A stretch of 6,661 nt of DNA from Candidatus Omnitrophota bacterium. Lineage in GTDB: Bacteria > Omnitrophota > Gorgyraeia > 2-02-FULL-51-18. The stretch covers positions 1 through 6,661 of the forward strand of contig JAHFFM010000109.1 of NCBI GenBank assembly GCA_023247935.1, in the 5' to 3' direction. The notes under the pieces were generated by a model that was not told where the DNA came from, searched no databases, and was given only the letters and a program-made list of their open reading frames with translations. This document shows positions 1-5,473 of this stretch, piece after piece (position 1 is the first letter of the stretch; every line of letters starts with the position of its first letter). The position numbers and the translations under genes are program-made.

Positions 1-2
1 TG

Positions 3-824
3 CCCTCTTCAGGGCAAAGTGTCACGGCAGCCGACCTTGCGGTTTTGAATTCGGTTATCGGGGGAGCTGGATTTAATCAGGCGGCATTCCTTTTGGCTCT
101 TCCCAAGGCGGCTTCTCTTTTCTCAGCTATTCAAATTGACTCTGCCGCGAGGACGAATTTTTCCATTCTATACGGCGCGGCCATACCTTCGTCAGGGCCA
201 CCTTCAGATGCAGCCAGAGCGGAATTATTTAACATTTCGGGAGGCGGCGGTTACGCTCAGGCAAGTTATTTAGCAGTACTTCCTAAAGCAGCGTCACTTT
301 ATACGGCTGTTCAAGGCAACGCTCAGGCGAGAACCGATTACAATTTAATGTTTGGAGTAACCGCTCCATCCTCAGGCGCGCCTGACGCAACGACTCGCGC
401 GTCCCTATTTGATACCGCAGGCGGCGCAGGATTTGTTCAATCCTCTTTCATGCCAGCATTAACCCGTACAGCGGCTTTGTATCGGTCCTTACAACAAAAT
501 TCTTCACTAAGAACCGATTATAATCTGATATTCGGGGCGAGCGTCACGGCAAGCGGCGCTCCGTCAGTGGCAAACAGGACCAAGCTCTTTAACACGGCTG
601 GAGATCCGAATTTTGTTCTAAGTGATTTCTCGTTCGTGCTTCCAAGAACAGCGTCTCTTTATCGGGCGCTTCAGTTTGATTTAGTAAAGCTGACTTCATT
701 TAATTCCCGATTTGGCGCAACGTTGCCCTCAACAGGCTCTCCCACGTCAGGCGCGGATATCGGACTTCTCTTTGGTATCACCGGGGATCCGAATTATAAT
801 GAACAGGGTTTCTTAGACAGCTTA
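3..824 (+). repeat. Tandem 180-bp coding repeat (60-residue protein units)
   Basis: Units lie at 3-185 (61 codons, one extra residue before the Gly-rich loop), 186-365, 366-545 and 546-725 (60 codons each), then a partial unit at 726-824 that stops after the Gly-rich loop and next hydrophobic residues. Units 2 and 3 are closest to each other, both carrying RTDYNL and then FG. Unit 4 is the most divergent, with GDPNF replacing GGxGF and the RTDYN motif degraded to LTSFN; the last partial unit also has GDPN. The DNA copies differ a good deal although the protein pattern is kept. This suggests old duplication under protein-level selection rather than a recent expansion. Confidence 0.85.
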
Positions 825-827
825 TAA
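3..827 (+). CDS. Repetitive Ala/Ser-rich protein of 60-residue units, 3' part only
   Basis: The reading frame is open from the first bases of the window and ends at TAA 825-827, so this is the C-terminal 274 residues of a longer protein. A TTG at 45 lies inside the first repeat and is not the likely start. I do not recognise the family. The fragment is four full tandem units of 60-61 residues plus a 33-residue remnant. Each unit opens with a P-S-S-G-like turn, then LF or LN, a Gly-rich GGxGF or GDPNF loop, a hydrophobic segment ending LPxxASLY, a Q, an R-T-D-Y-N type motif, and FGA at the end. It is rich in Ala, Ser, Gly and Leu, poorly charged, and has no Cys. That composition suits an exported or surface protein, but any signal peptide lies upstream of the window. 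It is the only complete-ended plus-strand gene here and converges on the redoxin gene 12 bases away. Coding status is secure from the repeat conservation; the function is unknown. Confidence 0.85.
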   Translation, partial: PSSGQSVTAADLAVLNSVIGGAGFNQAAFLLALPKAASLFSAIQIDSAARTNFSILYGAAIPSSGPPSDAARAELFNISGGGGYAQASYLAVLPKAASLYTAVQGNAQARTDYNLMFGVTAPSSGAPDATTRASLFDTAGGAGFVQSSFMPALTRTAALYRSLQQNSSLRTDYNLIFGASVTASGAPSVANRTKLFNTAGDPNFVLSDFSFVLPRTASLYRALQFDLVKLTSFNSRFGATLPSTGSPTSGADIGLLFGITGDPNYNEQGFLDSL

Positions 828-839
828 AAATCAGGCGGG

Positions 840-1424
840 TTAATTCTTAAAATAATCCGGCTCTTGGCCTTTCTTCCATTTGATATTGCAGCCAATGCTC
901 GCTTTTTGATCGGTTGAAACGGTTTTATCCGACAAAACTTCGTCCATCGCTTTTCTTAAATCCACTCCCGTCACAGGCTTTCCATTCCCAGGACGACTGT
1001 CATCCATTTGCCCCCGGTAAACAAGCCGGTGATTTGTATCATACAAAAAGAAATCAGGGGTGCAGGCTGCTTCATAAGCCTTGGCGACATCTTGAGATTC
1101 GTCATATAAAAAAGGGAATTTCCAGCCCTGCTCCACCGCAAACTCTTTAAGCTTATCCGGGGCGTCATCCGGATAATTCGCCGCGTCATTCGAACTGATA
1201 CCGACAATGGCGATGTCTTTTTGACGATAATCTTTATCTAACCGCGTTAATCCTTCTTTAATGTGCTGCACATAAGGACAATGCCGGCAAATAAACATCA
1301 CCAGGAGTGCTTTTTTCCCGGAAAAAGACGCGAGCGTAAAATTTTTCCCGCTCACCGCATCTTTTAAATTAAAGTCCGGAGCCGCCGAACCTATTTTTTT
1401 CATGCGCGAAGGAGTTAAGACCAT
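840..1424 (-). CDS. PRX_like1-type thioredoxin-fold protein (peroxiredoxin/redoxin family)
   Basis: This 194-residue protein has the full pattern of the PRX_like1 branch of the AhpC/TSA-thioredoxin superfamily. It shows APDFNL near residues 15-20, a CxxC redox motif CRHC at 46-49 inside FICRHCPYV, SSND at 77-80, ACTPDFFLYD at 120-129, YRGQMDDSRPGN at 136-147, and a C-terminal SIGCNIKWK at 177-184. It has no signal peptide, so it is probably cytoplasmic. The likely role is thiol-disulfide or peroxide chemistry; the substrate is unknown. The ATG at 1424 is chosen because it is preceded by a very strong ribosome-binding site at 1436-1444. A second ATG at 1403 (MKKIG, residue 8) has no such site. 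The start overlaps the end of the upstream exported-protein gene by 10 bases. It is last in the purC unit and no clear terminator follows. Confidence 0.93.
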   Translation of the reverse strand: MVLTPSRMKKIGSAAPDFNLKDAVSGKNFTLASFSGKKALLVMFICRHCPYVQHIKEGLTRLDKDYRQKDIAIVGISSNDAANYPDDAPDKLKEFAVEQGWKFPFLYDESQDVAKAYEAACTPDFFLYDTNHRLVYRGQMDDSRPGNGKPVTGVDLRKAMDEVLSDKTVSTDQKASIGCNIKWKKGQEPDYFKN

Positions 1425-1864
1425 ACTTTTATGTTATCACCTCCGTCAATACGTTCTTCTTCATCCACCGTCAAATGGATCTGTTTGACGGTTTGCTGCG
1501 AAATTTCATGAGCTTTGCTAAAATCAAACTCAAACGAAACATTCACAAAAGAGCCTTTTTTTATCGCGACTGCTTTCTCAAAATCCTCTTTTCTCTCGAG
1601 AAAAAATTTGTCCTTGTAATTTTCGCCTGTCAAAGAAACGCGCACGTTCGAATAATCATCTGGCGGAACCCTGCCATTATTAAAAAAACTGATCATCGCT
1701 TCTTCCTGCATTAAATCAACTTTACGGTCCGGCTCTATCACGCTCACCCATTTCCCGCCGGCGCCCTTCAACTCCACTTTATCGACGGTGACAAAAAATG
1801 ATTGCGCGGCGGAAACCGGTTCGGCCAAAAAAAGCATCAACCCGATAAAAAGCCAGCGCGCCAA
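1415..1864 (-). CDS. Small exported protein, DUF4382-like beta-sandwich
   Basis: This is a 149-residue protein with a signal peptide: Arg at 3, a hydrophobic core at about 4-14, and likely cleavage after VSA or VSAA at 18-20. There is no lipobox. The mature part begins with FFVTVDKVELKG, then GGKWVSV, KVDLM, a low-charge stretch, and DDYSNVRVSLTG at 69-80. That order (V-x-V-x-x-V, GGW, V-D-L, Y-x-x-V/I-R-V) resembles the N-terminal part of DUF4382 domains, which are secreted beta-sandwich proteins of unknown role. This assignment is by eye. The start is TTG at 1862-1864, two bases after the purC stop. No in-frame ATG or GTG lies between it and the upstream in-frame stop at about 1898. The ATG at residue 9 would destroy the signal peptide. 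The last codons hold the ribosome-binding site of the next gene, so the two are likely coupled. Confidence 0.8.
   Translation of the reverse strand: MARWLFIGLMLFLAEPVSAAQSFFVTVDKVELKGAGGKWVSVIEPDRKVDLMQEEAMISFFNNGRVPPDDYSNVRVSLTGENYKDKFFLERKEDFEKAVAIKKGSFVNVSFEFDFSKAHEISQQTVKQIHLTVDEEERIDGGDNIKVWS
1436..1444 (-). promoter_or_regulatory. Strong ribosome-binding site GGAGGTGAT for the redoxin gene
   Basis: On the minus strand the nine bases GGAGGTGAT match the usual anti-Shine-Dalgarno tail of 16S rRNA without a mismatch and end 11 bases before the ATG at 1424. They lie within the last codons of the upstream gene, where they also encode Gly-Gly-Asp. This site decides the start at 1424 over the internal ATG at 1403. 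Confidence 0.75.
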
Positions 1865-1866
1865 GA

Positions 1867-2781
1867 TTATTTCTTCAGTGTTTTTCCGGTAAGCCGCTTA
1901 AAAACATCTTTGTAGGCTTTGGCGGTTTTAGCCGCGATGTCGGCCGGAAGCATGGGGCCGGGCGGCATTTGATTCCAACCGGATTGAAGCAGGTAATTCC
2001 GGACAATTTGTTTATCCAAGCTGGGTTGGTCCTGTCCGGTCTTATAAGATTTTTTGGGCCAAAAACGAGAACTATCCGGGGTTAAAGCCTCATCAATTAA
2101 AATGATCCTGCCTTTCCAAAACCCAAACTCAAACTTTGTGTCCGCAATCAAAATACCCTTGGTTTTTGCGAATTCTACGCCTTTCTTATAAAGGCTTAAC
2201 GTCAAATTCTGAATTTTTTCAGCCGTCGCTTTCCCCACCAGCTTACTTGTCGCTTCAAAATCAATATTCATGTCATGTCCCACCGTCGCTTTGGTAGCCG
2301 GTGTGAAAATAGGCTTCGGCAGCTCCTGGCATTGACTCAGGCCGGAAGGCAGCGCGTGGCCGCAAACCTTGCCCGTTTTCTGGTAATCTTTCCAACCCGA
2401 GCCCGCTAAAAATCCGCGCGCCACACATTCCACCGGCAAAGGCTGCGCGCGATGCACCAAAACGCTGCGGCCGGAAAGCGCTTTTCCAAATTCCTTCAAA
2501 AAACTTTTTTCAAAACCCATGTCTTCTATTTCAGACGTAATTAAATGATTGGGAATAAACTTGGAGAATTTTTTAAACCAAAACAAAGAAATTTGATTCA
2601 ACACGCGCCCTTTGTCCGGAATGGGAGCTGGCAGCACGACATCAAATGCGCTTAAACGATCCGTGGTGACGATTAATAATTTGTCTTTACCCACTTCATA
2701 TATATCACGAACTTTTCCCCGGTTTAAAAGAGTGAGCGGAAGCGACGTTTCCCAAACGGTGCTTAAGGTGGATACTTTCAT
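1867..2781 (-). CDS. purC: Phosphoribosylaminoimidazole-succinocarboxamide synthase (SAICAR synthase)
   Basis: PurC joins aspartate to CAIR using ATP to give SAICAR in de novo purine synthesis, in the cytoplasm. At 304 residues it is the longer form, similar to yeast Ade1, rather than the roughly 240-residue E. coli form. Recognisable parts are GKVRDIYEV at 22-30, TTDRLSAFDVVLP at 39-51, the family signature LPVECVARGFLAGS at 115-128, TPATKATVGHDMNI at 160-173, the second signature LIADTKFEFG at 211-220, DEALTPDSSRFW at 230-241, and DKQIVRNYL at 256-264. All expected blocks are present and in order, with no disruption. The ATG at 2779-2781 has an AGGAG motif at 2786-2790 four bases upstream. 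It is first in a unit with the exported DUF4382-like gene and the redoxin, and no other purine gene is in the window. The upstream intergenic stretch carries the hairpin pair; I see no convincing promoter there. Confidence 0.97.
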   Translation of the reverse strand: MKVSTLSTVWETSLPLTLLNRGKVRDIYEVGKDKLLIVTTDRLSAFDVVLPAPIPDKGRVLNQISLFWFKKFSKFIPNHLITSEIEDMGFEKSFLKEFGKALSGRSVLVHRAQPLPVECVARGFLAGSGWKDYQKTGKVCGHALPSGLSQCQELPKPIFTPATKATVGHDMNIDFEATSKLVGKATAEKIQNLTLSLYKKGVEFAKTKGILIADTKFEFGFWKGRIILIDEALTPDSSRFWPKKSYKTGQDQPSLDKQIVRNYLLQSGWNQMPPGPMLPADIAAKTAKAYKDVFKRLTGKTLKK

Positions 2782-2818
2782 ACTTCTCCTATGTTAAAAG
2801 CCGAACTAATTCTACTGC

Positions 2819-2860
2819 GGAGTCGCTTCGCGACTTTTATAAAAGCCACGAAGTGGCTCC
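2819..2860. repeat. REP/BIME-like pair of inverted hairpins
   Basis: This 42-bp imperfect palindrome begins GGAG and ends CTCC. The left hairpin pairs AGTCGC (2821-2826) with GCGACT (2830-2835) around TTC. The right pairs AGCCAC (2844-2849) with GTGGCT (2853-2858) around GAA. The two are separated by TTTATAAA. Read on either strand, the unit is GGAG, a six-base-pair stem, a TTC loop, then TTTTATAAAAG. The arms differ at four positions, but each hairpin keeps its own pairing by compensating changes. A GGAG head followed by a short hairpin, in an inverted pair between genes, is typical of REP sequences arranged as BIMEs and mobilised by RAYT (TnpA_REP) proteins. No RAYT gene is in the window. 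It may also act as a weak bidirectional terminator. Confidence 0.6.
2838..2860 (-). terminator. Possible weak intrinsic terminator after the Sua5 gene
   Basis: On the minus strand the stem AGCCAC/GTGGCT with a TTC loop is followed at once by TTTTAT, as in a short Rho-independent terminator. It lies about 50 bases beyond the Sua5 stop and before purC. The stem is only six base pairs and the U-run is interrupted, so termination would be partial at best. It is part of the hairpin pair described at 2819-2860. Confidence 0.25.
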
Positions 2861-2863
2861 TAT

Positions 2864-2905
2864 ATTCCTAATTCATCATTCCTAATTCATCATTTATCAT
2901 TCATC
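2864..2905. repeat. Three tandem copies of a 14-bp repeat
   Basis: ATTCCTAATTCATC occurs twice exactly, at 2864-2877 and 2878-2891, followed by a third copy at 2892-2905 that matches at 11 of 14 bases. The array starts three bases from the hairpin pair and stops just before the end of the Sua5 gene. It contains stop codons and does not look coding. Its role is unknown. Confidence 0.8.
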
Positions 2906-2912
2906 TCTTACG

Positions 2913-3917
2913 TTAAGCACCGGCTTTTCGTAAGCGGTCCAAAATAGCGATACCGATTCCCTCCGAAGGAACGGATTCCGCCAACATCATATCCAGTCGC
3001 ATTTTATCAAGTTTGCGAATGGCTTGAAAGAGGTTTGAGGCGGCCTCTTTCAAATCCCCTTTCACGCTCAAAATTTCAAAAGCGTCAAAAAAATCTTTGT
3101 GCGGCACGCTTTTAAAAGCCAAAAAACCGATTTTTTTAACTCCCAATGCCTTGTATTTCTTAACCATTTCCTCAAGTTTCGATCCCGAAACACCCTTTTC
3201 CAACAAAACCATTTTCGTATGAGGCGCATAATGTGATTCGAGCATTCCCGGCGCTGAAGGTTTTTGTTTGAAGGTAGAGGTGCTTTCTTTTAAGAGAATA
3301 AACGGTGAAAGAGTTTCTGTATCAATTCCTCCCGGCCGCAAAATCACACCCTTCTCCCCTTCCACCTGAAGCACCGTGGATTCCACGCCCACCGCGCAAG
3401 AACCTCCATCCAAAATCAAATCCACTTTTTCGCCCATATCCTCCGCGACATGCCGCGCCAAAGTCGGGCTCGTATACCCAAACAAATTCGCGCTCGGCGC
3501 CGCAACGGGTTTTCCAAATACCTTGATCAATTTAAGTGCCGCCTCATGTTTGGGCATCCGCACGGCGACGGTCGGAAGTCCGGAAGTCACCAAATCCAGC
3601 ACTTGTTCGGATTTCGGCAATACGAGCGTCAAAGGACCCGGCCAAAATTTTTCCATCAGCGTTTCACAAACTTTAGGGACCTTTGACCATAACGAACGAG
3701 CCTGCGCCACGGAACTCACGTGCACAATTAACGGGTCAAACACGGGCCGTTTTTTAACTTCAAATATTTTACAAACCGCCTCATAATTGCCTGCATCCGC
3801 TCCGAGCCCGTAAACGGTTTCCGTGGGAAAAGCCACCAATCCGCCTTTTTTTAAAATGTCTGCGGCGTGGCCTATGCTTTCGTCATTCGACGCGGGATAA
3901 ACTTTATTTTGATTCAT
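2913..3917 (-). CDS. Threonylcarbamoyl-AMP synthase, Sua5 type (YrdC/Sua5 family)
   Basis: It makes threonylcarbamoyl-AMP from threonine, bicarbonate and ATP, the first step of the t6A modification at position 37 of ANN-decoding tRNAs, in the cytoplasm. The YrdC domain spans about residues 12-200, with GGLVAFPTETVYGLGADA at 25-42, the KxR motif at 55-57 followed by PVFDPLIVHV, WPGPLTLVLP at 92-101, the SxN motif at 142-144 in APSANLFG, and the block LDGGSCAVGVESTVL at 169-183 ending with ILRPGGI. The length of 334 residues and the linker motif PGMLESHYAPHT at 223-234, followed by a second domain to the C terminus, mark the two-domain Sua5 form rather than the short TsaC/YrdC form. The ATG at 3915-3917 lies 12 bases after the amidase stop, and that gap is T-rich on the minus strand with no visible Shine-Dalgarno. 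Expression probably depends on the upstream genes. Confidence 0.95.
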   Translation of the reverse strand: MNQNKVYPASNDESIGHAADILKKGGLVAFPTETVYGLGADAGNYEAVCKIFEVKKRPVFDPLIVHVSSVAQARSLWSKVPKVCETLMEKFWPGPLTLVLPKSEQVLDLVTSGLPTVAVRMPKHEAALKLIKVFGKPVAAPSANLFGYTSPTLARHVAEDMGEKVDLILDGGSCAVGVESTVLQVEGEKGVILRPGGIDTETLSPFILLKESTSTFKQKPSAPGMLESHYAPHTKMVLLEKGVSGSKLEEMVKKYKALGVKKIGFLAFKSVPHKDFFDAFEILSVKGDLKEAASNLFQAIRKLDKMRLDMMLAESVPSEGIGIAILDRLRKAGA

Positions 3918-3929
3918 AAAAAATGACGG

Positions 3930-4715
3930 CTACTGCGTTAATTCACTGAGTAAGCGTTGGAAAGGAAAATGACTTCCGGGGCAAGCCGTGTGCTTGCCTT
4001 TAATGTCTTCATGTTTGCGGACGTTGTTAATGGGAATGCTGTAATCTTCCCGAAGAATGCGCATAAGTTGAACAAGCGTGCTGAATTGGGCTTCCGAAAC
4101 ACGCTGCTGATTAAAATCGCCCACCAAACAAATTTGAATATCATAAGGCCTGTTCGCCTTTATTTGCCTTTGCCAGCGAAAACCAACCTCCAAAGCGCCA
4201 TCCCCAGAGTTAGTGCCATTTCCAATTACAAAATGATAAAAAAGCCCCCCCATATGGCGCCGCGTGTGGTCCCGGTGAAACTGCTTGGCGCTTCCCTGCA
4301 AAGTGCCACTATGATGAACCGTAATCGTTCTCCAAACCGAATGCGGCCTGGCTGGCCCTACCAATGCCCGAATATCCTCATAGCTCAAAGGCCCTGGAAT
4401 TGCGGGAGCATAAGAATGAGAAACGGTGGTGCGCGGAATAAACAGGCGCTGGCCCACTTCCAAATTACTCGGATCAGAAATTCTATTCACCTTCATCAAC
4501 TCATGCCAATCCACCCCGTAATTTTTCGCGATCCGGTAAAGCGTTTGGCCGCGCTCGATGGTGTGATAAAAACCCTGCGCGCCCGCAGGAGGCATGGTCC
4601 CGGAAGCAGAACCAAAACCAGGAGAAACCTTTTTAGGAACCCTGGTGCATCCACTGACAAATAAACACAAAACTAAAATGCCAAAGAAAGTTACTTTTAA
4701 ATAATTTTTAAACAT
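3930..4715 (-). CDS. Lipoprotein with LysM domain and N-acetylmuramoyl-L-alanine amidase (Amidase_2) domain
   Basis: This protein probably cleaves the bond between N-acetylmuramate and L-alanine in peptidoglycan. The N terminus is a lipoprotein signal: Lys at 3 and 7, a hydrophobic core at about 8-20, and lipobox VSGC with Cys 23. A Pro/Gly/Ser-rich linker is followed by one LysM repeat at about 50-94 (YHTIERGQTLYRIAKNYGV, then LEVGQRLFIP) for glycan binding. The catalytic domain covers about 127-258. It has VHHSG with His 134 as probable zinc ligand, GLFYHFVIG with Tyr 160, KHED with His 235, and KHTACPG with Cys 245, giving the His-His-Cys set known in T7-lysozyme-type amidases. All key residues are present. 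The ATG at 4713-4715 overlaps the previous stop by one base (TAATG), with no clear Shine-Dalgarno, which implies translational coupling. It is likely membrane-anchored in the periplasm. Confidence 0.94.
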   Translation of the reverse strand: MFKNYLKVTFFGILVLCLFVSGCTRVPKKVSPGFGSASGTMPPAGAQGFYHTIERGQTLYRIAKNYGVDWHELMKVNRISDPSNLEVGQRLFIPRTTVSHSYAPAIPGPLSYEDIRALVGPARPHSVWRTITVHHSGTLQGSAKQFHRDHTRRHMGGLFYHFVIGNGTNSGDGALEVGFRWQRQIKANRPYDIQICLVGDFNQQRVSEAQFSTLVQLMRILREDYSIPINNVRKHEDIKGKHTACPGSHFPFQRLLSELTQ

Positions 4716-5086
4716 TAAGAATTGGCGCCAGGTCCGCTGGAAAGTTTATTGGGTTGATTGACGCCGGTTGAAATTTTGTCCAAAGTCGTCTGAAGCTTGT
4801 CTATTTTTTTATCCACTTCAGAAAGTTTTTCGTCAATTTTTTTAAATTTCACATACAAATATTCTTCAAACGGCACGGGCGCCACAACCCCGTTACGCGT
4901 TTCAATCGGCATATCCGAGGGAATTTTAAAATTAAATCCTTCTTTGGTTGTCACGGTTTCAAAACCGCTTTTTTTTATCTCTTCCGAGACTTTTTTGGCT
5001 TCATCTTCACTATAAGCATTCGCGGAGCCCCAAGAAAATAAAATCAAGCCAAAAAACAAAACTAAAACTTTGCGGGAATTACGCAC
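4715..5086 (-). CDS. Small exported protein with C-terminal coiled coil, function unknown
   Basis: This product of about 123 residues is not a family I recognise. It starts with a clear signal peptide: basic MRNSRK, a hydrophobic core VLVLFFGLILF, and likely cleavage after SANA at about 21-24. A middle region of about 50 residues contains KEGFNFKIP and PIETRNGVVAPVPFEEYLYV. From about 80 to 106 there is a strongly heptad-like charged stretch (KFKKIDEKLSEVDKKIDKL) that should form a coiled coil, then a short Ser/Gly/Asn-rich tail. I favour the GTG start at 5086 because GAGG at 5099-5102 lies 12 bases upstream. The ATG at 5098 (127 residues) would put that motif directly against the start codon. 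A still longer frame up to 5215 lies inside the cupin gene and is unlikely. The gene overlaps the cupin gene by 8 bases and shares a TAATG junction with the LysM-amidase gene. This suggests joint production with that envelope enzyme, as a partner or unrelated. Confidence 0.75.
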   Translation of the reverse strand: MRNSRKVLVLFFGLILFSWGSANAYSEDEAKKVSEEIKKSGFETVTTKEGFNFKIPSDMPIETRNGVVAPVPFEEYLYVKFKKIDEKLSEVDKKIDKLQTTLDKISTGVNQPNKLSSGPGANS

Positions 5087-5420
5087 GTTTAAAATCATCC
5101 TCAAATCGTACAATATCATCTTCACCCAAATATTCCCCAAGCTGCACCTCCACAAAAACCAAAGGCTCTTTGCCGGTATTGTGCATGCGATGAACTTCTT
5201 CCACCGCGACCTCAATCACCGAGCCACGCTTAACCGGCAACTCTTTTTTGCCCACAACGGCAATTCCCGTTCCGGACACCACCACCCATTTTTCGGCGCG
5301 TTTAAAATGCTTTTGAAGGCTGAACCGGAGACCCGCGTTTACCTCAATGCGCTTTACTTGAAAATCAGCTCCCTTGAACAAGACCGTATAAGAACCCCAG
5401 GGACGTGTATCGCTTGTCAT
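5079..5420 (-). CDS. Stand-alone cupin, mannose-6-phosphate isomerase type II C-terminal-like
   Basis: This 113-residue protein matches the C-terminal isomerase domain of bifunctional ManC/AlgA-type enzymes, without the N-terminal GDP-mannose pyrophosphorylase half. Family blocks are RPWGSY at 6-11, GLRFSLQKHFKRAEKWVVVSGTG at 30-52, HRMHNTG at 77-83, and VFVEVQLGEYLGEDDIVRFEDD at 88-109. His 38, Glu 43 and His 77 are kept at probable metal positions. The usual second His of the HxH motif is Lys 40, and the His before Trp is Lys 44. Metal binding or activity may therefore be altered. It may interconvert mannose-6-phosphate and fructose-6-phosphate, or another sugar phosphate, but this is not shown. 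The ATG at 5418-5420 has AAAAGGA at 5427-5433, seven or so bases upstream. It is the first gene of the unit running to Sua5, and no sugar-nucleotide genes are nearby. Confidence 0.88.
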   Translation of the reverse strand: MTSDTRPWGSYTVLFKGADFQVKRIEVNAGLRFSLQKHFKRAEKWVVVSGTGIAVVGKKELPVKRGSVIEVAVEEVHRMHNTGKEPLVFVEVQLGEYLGEDDIVRFEDDFKRA

Positions 5421-5444
5421 GTTTATTCCTTTTAATAGCGTCTT

Positions 5445-5473
5445 AGTTTAACTGAATCAATAAGATGGGTCAA
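5445..5473 (-). promoter_or_regulatory. Candidate sigma-70 promoter for the cupin-to-Sua5 unit
   Basis: On the minus strand TTGACC (5473-5468) and TAAACT (5450-5445) are separated by 17 bases. A start of transcription about seven bases further on would leave a short leader that still contains the AAAAGGA ribosome-binding site of the cupin gene. A second pair, TTGATT and TATTAA, also 17 bases apart, overlaps it but would start transcription inside the ribosome-binding site. This is pattern matching only, in the 53-base gap after nth. Confidence 0.35.

Noticed and set aside
45..47. TTG as the true start of the repeat protein
   Set aside because: The frame stays open to the left window edge, and the residues before the TTG (PSSG onward) fit the opening of a repeat unit. 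The gene therefore begins upstream.
828..839. Bidirectional terminator between the converging genes
   Set aside because: Only 12 bases separate the stops, and neither strand shows a stable GC-rich stem followed by a T-run here.
2864..2905. CRISPR-like array
   Set aside because: The repeats are directly adjacent with no spacers, only 14 bases long, and no cas gene is present.
3305..3786. Several overlapping plus-strand open frames of 73-136 codons
   Set aside because: All are antisense to the conserved YrdC domain of Sua5 and have shadow-like composition, so none is likely a gene.
3957..4664. Long open frame of 235 codons on the plus strand
   Set aside because: It lies antisense to the LysM-amidase gene, whose domains and catalytic residues are all recognisable. 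The plus-strand translation is rich in Arg, Asn and Pro with no family pattern.
5099..5215. Upstream extension of the coiled-coil protein to a start at 5215
   Set aside because: It would place 39-43 extra residues before a textbook signal peptide and overlap the cupin gene by 137 bases. The start at 5086 or 5098 is far more natural.
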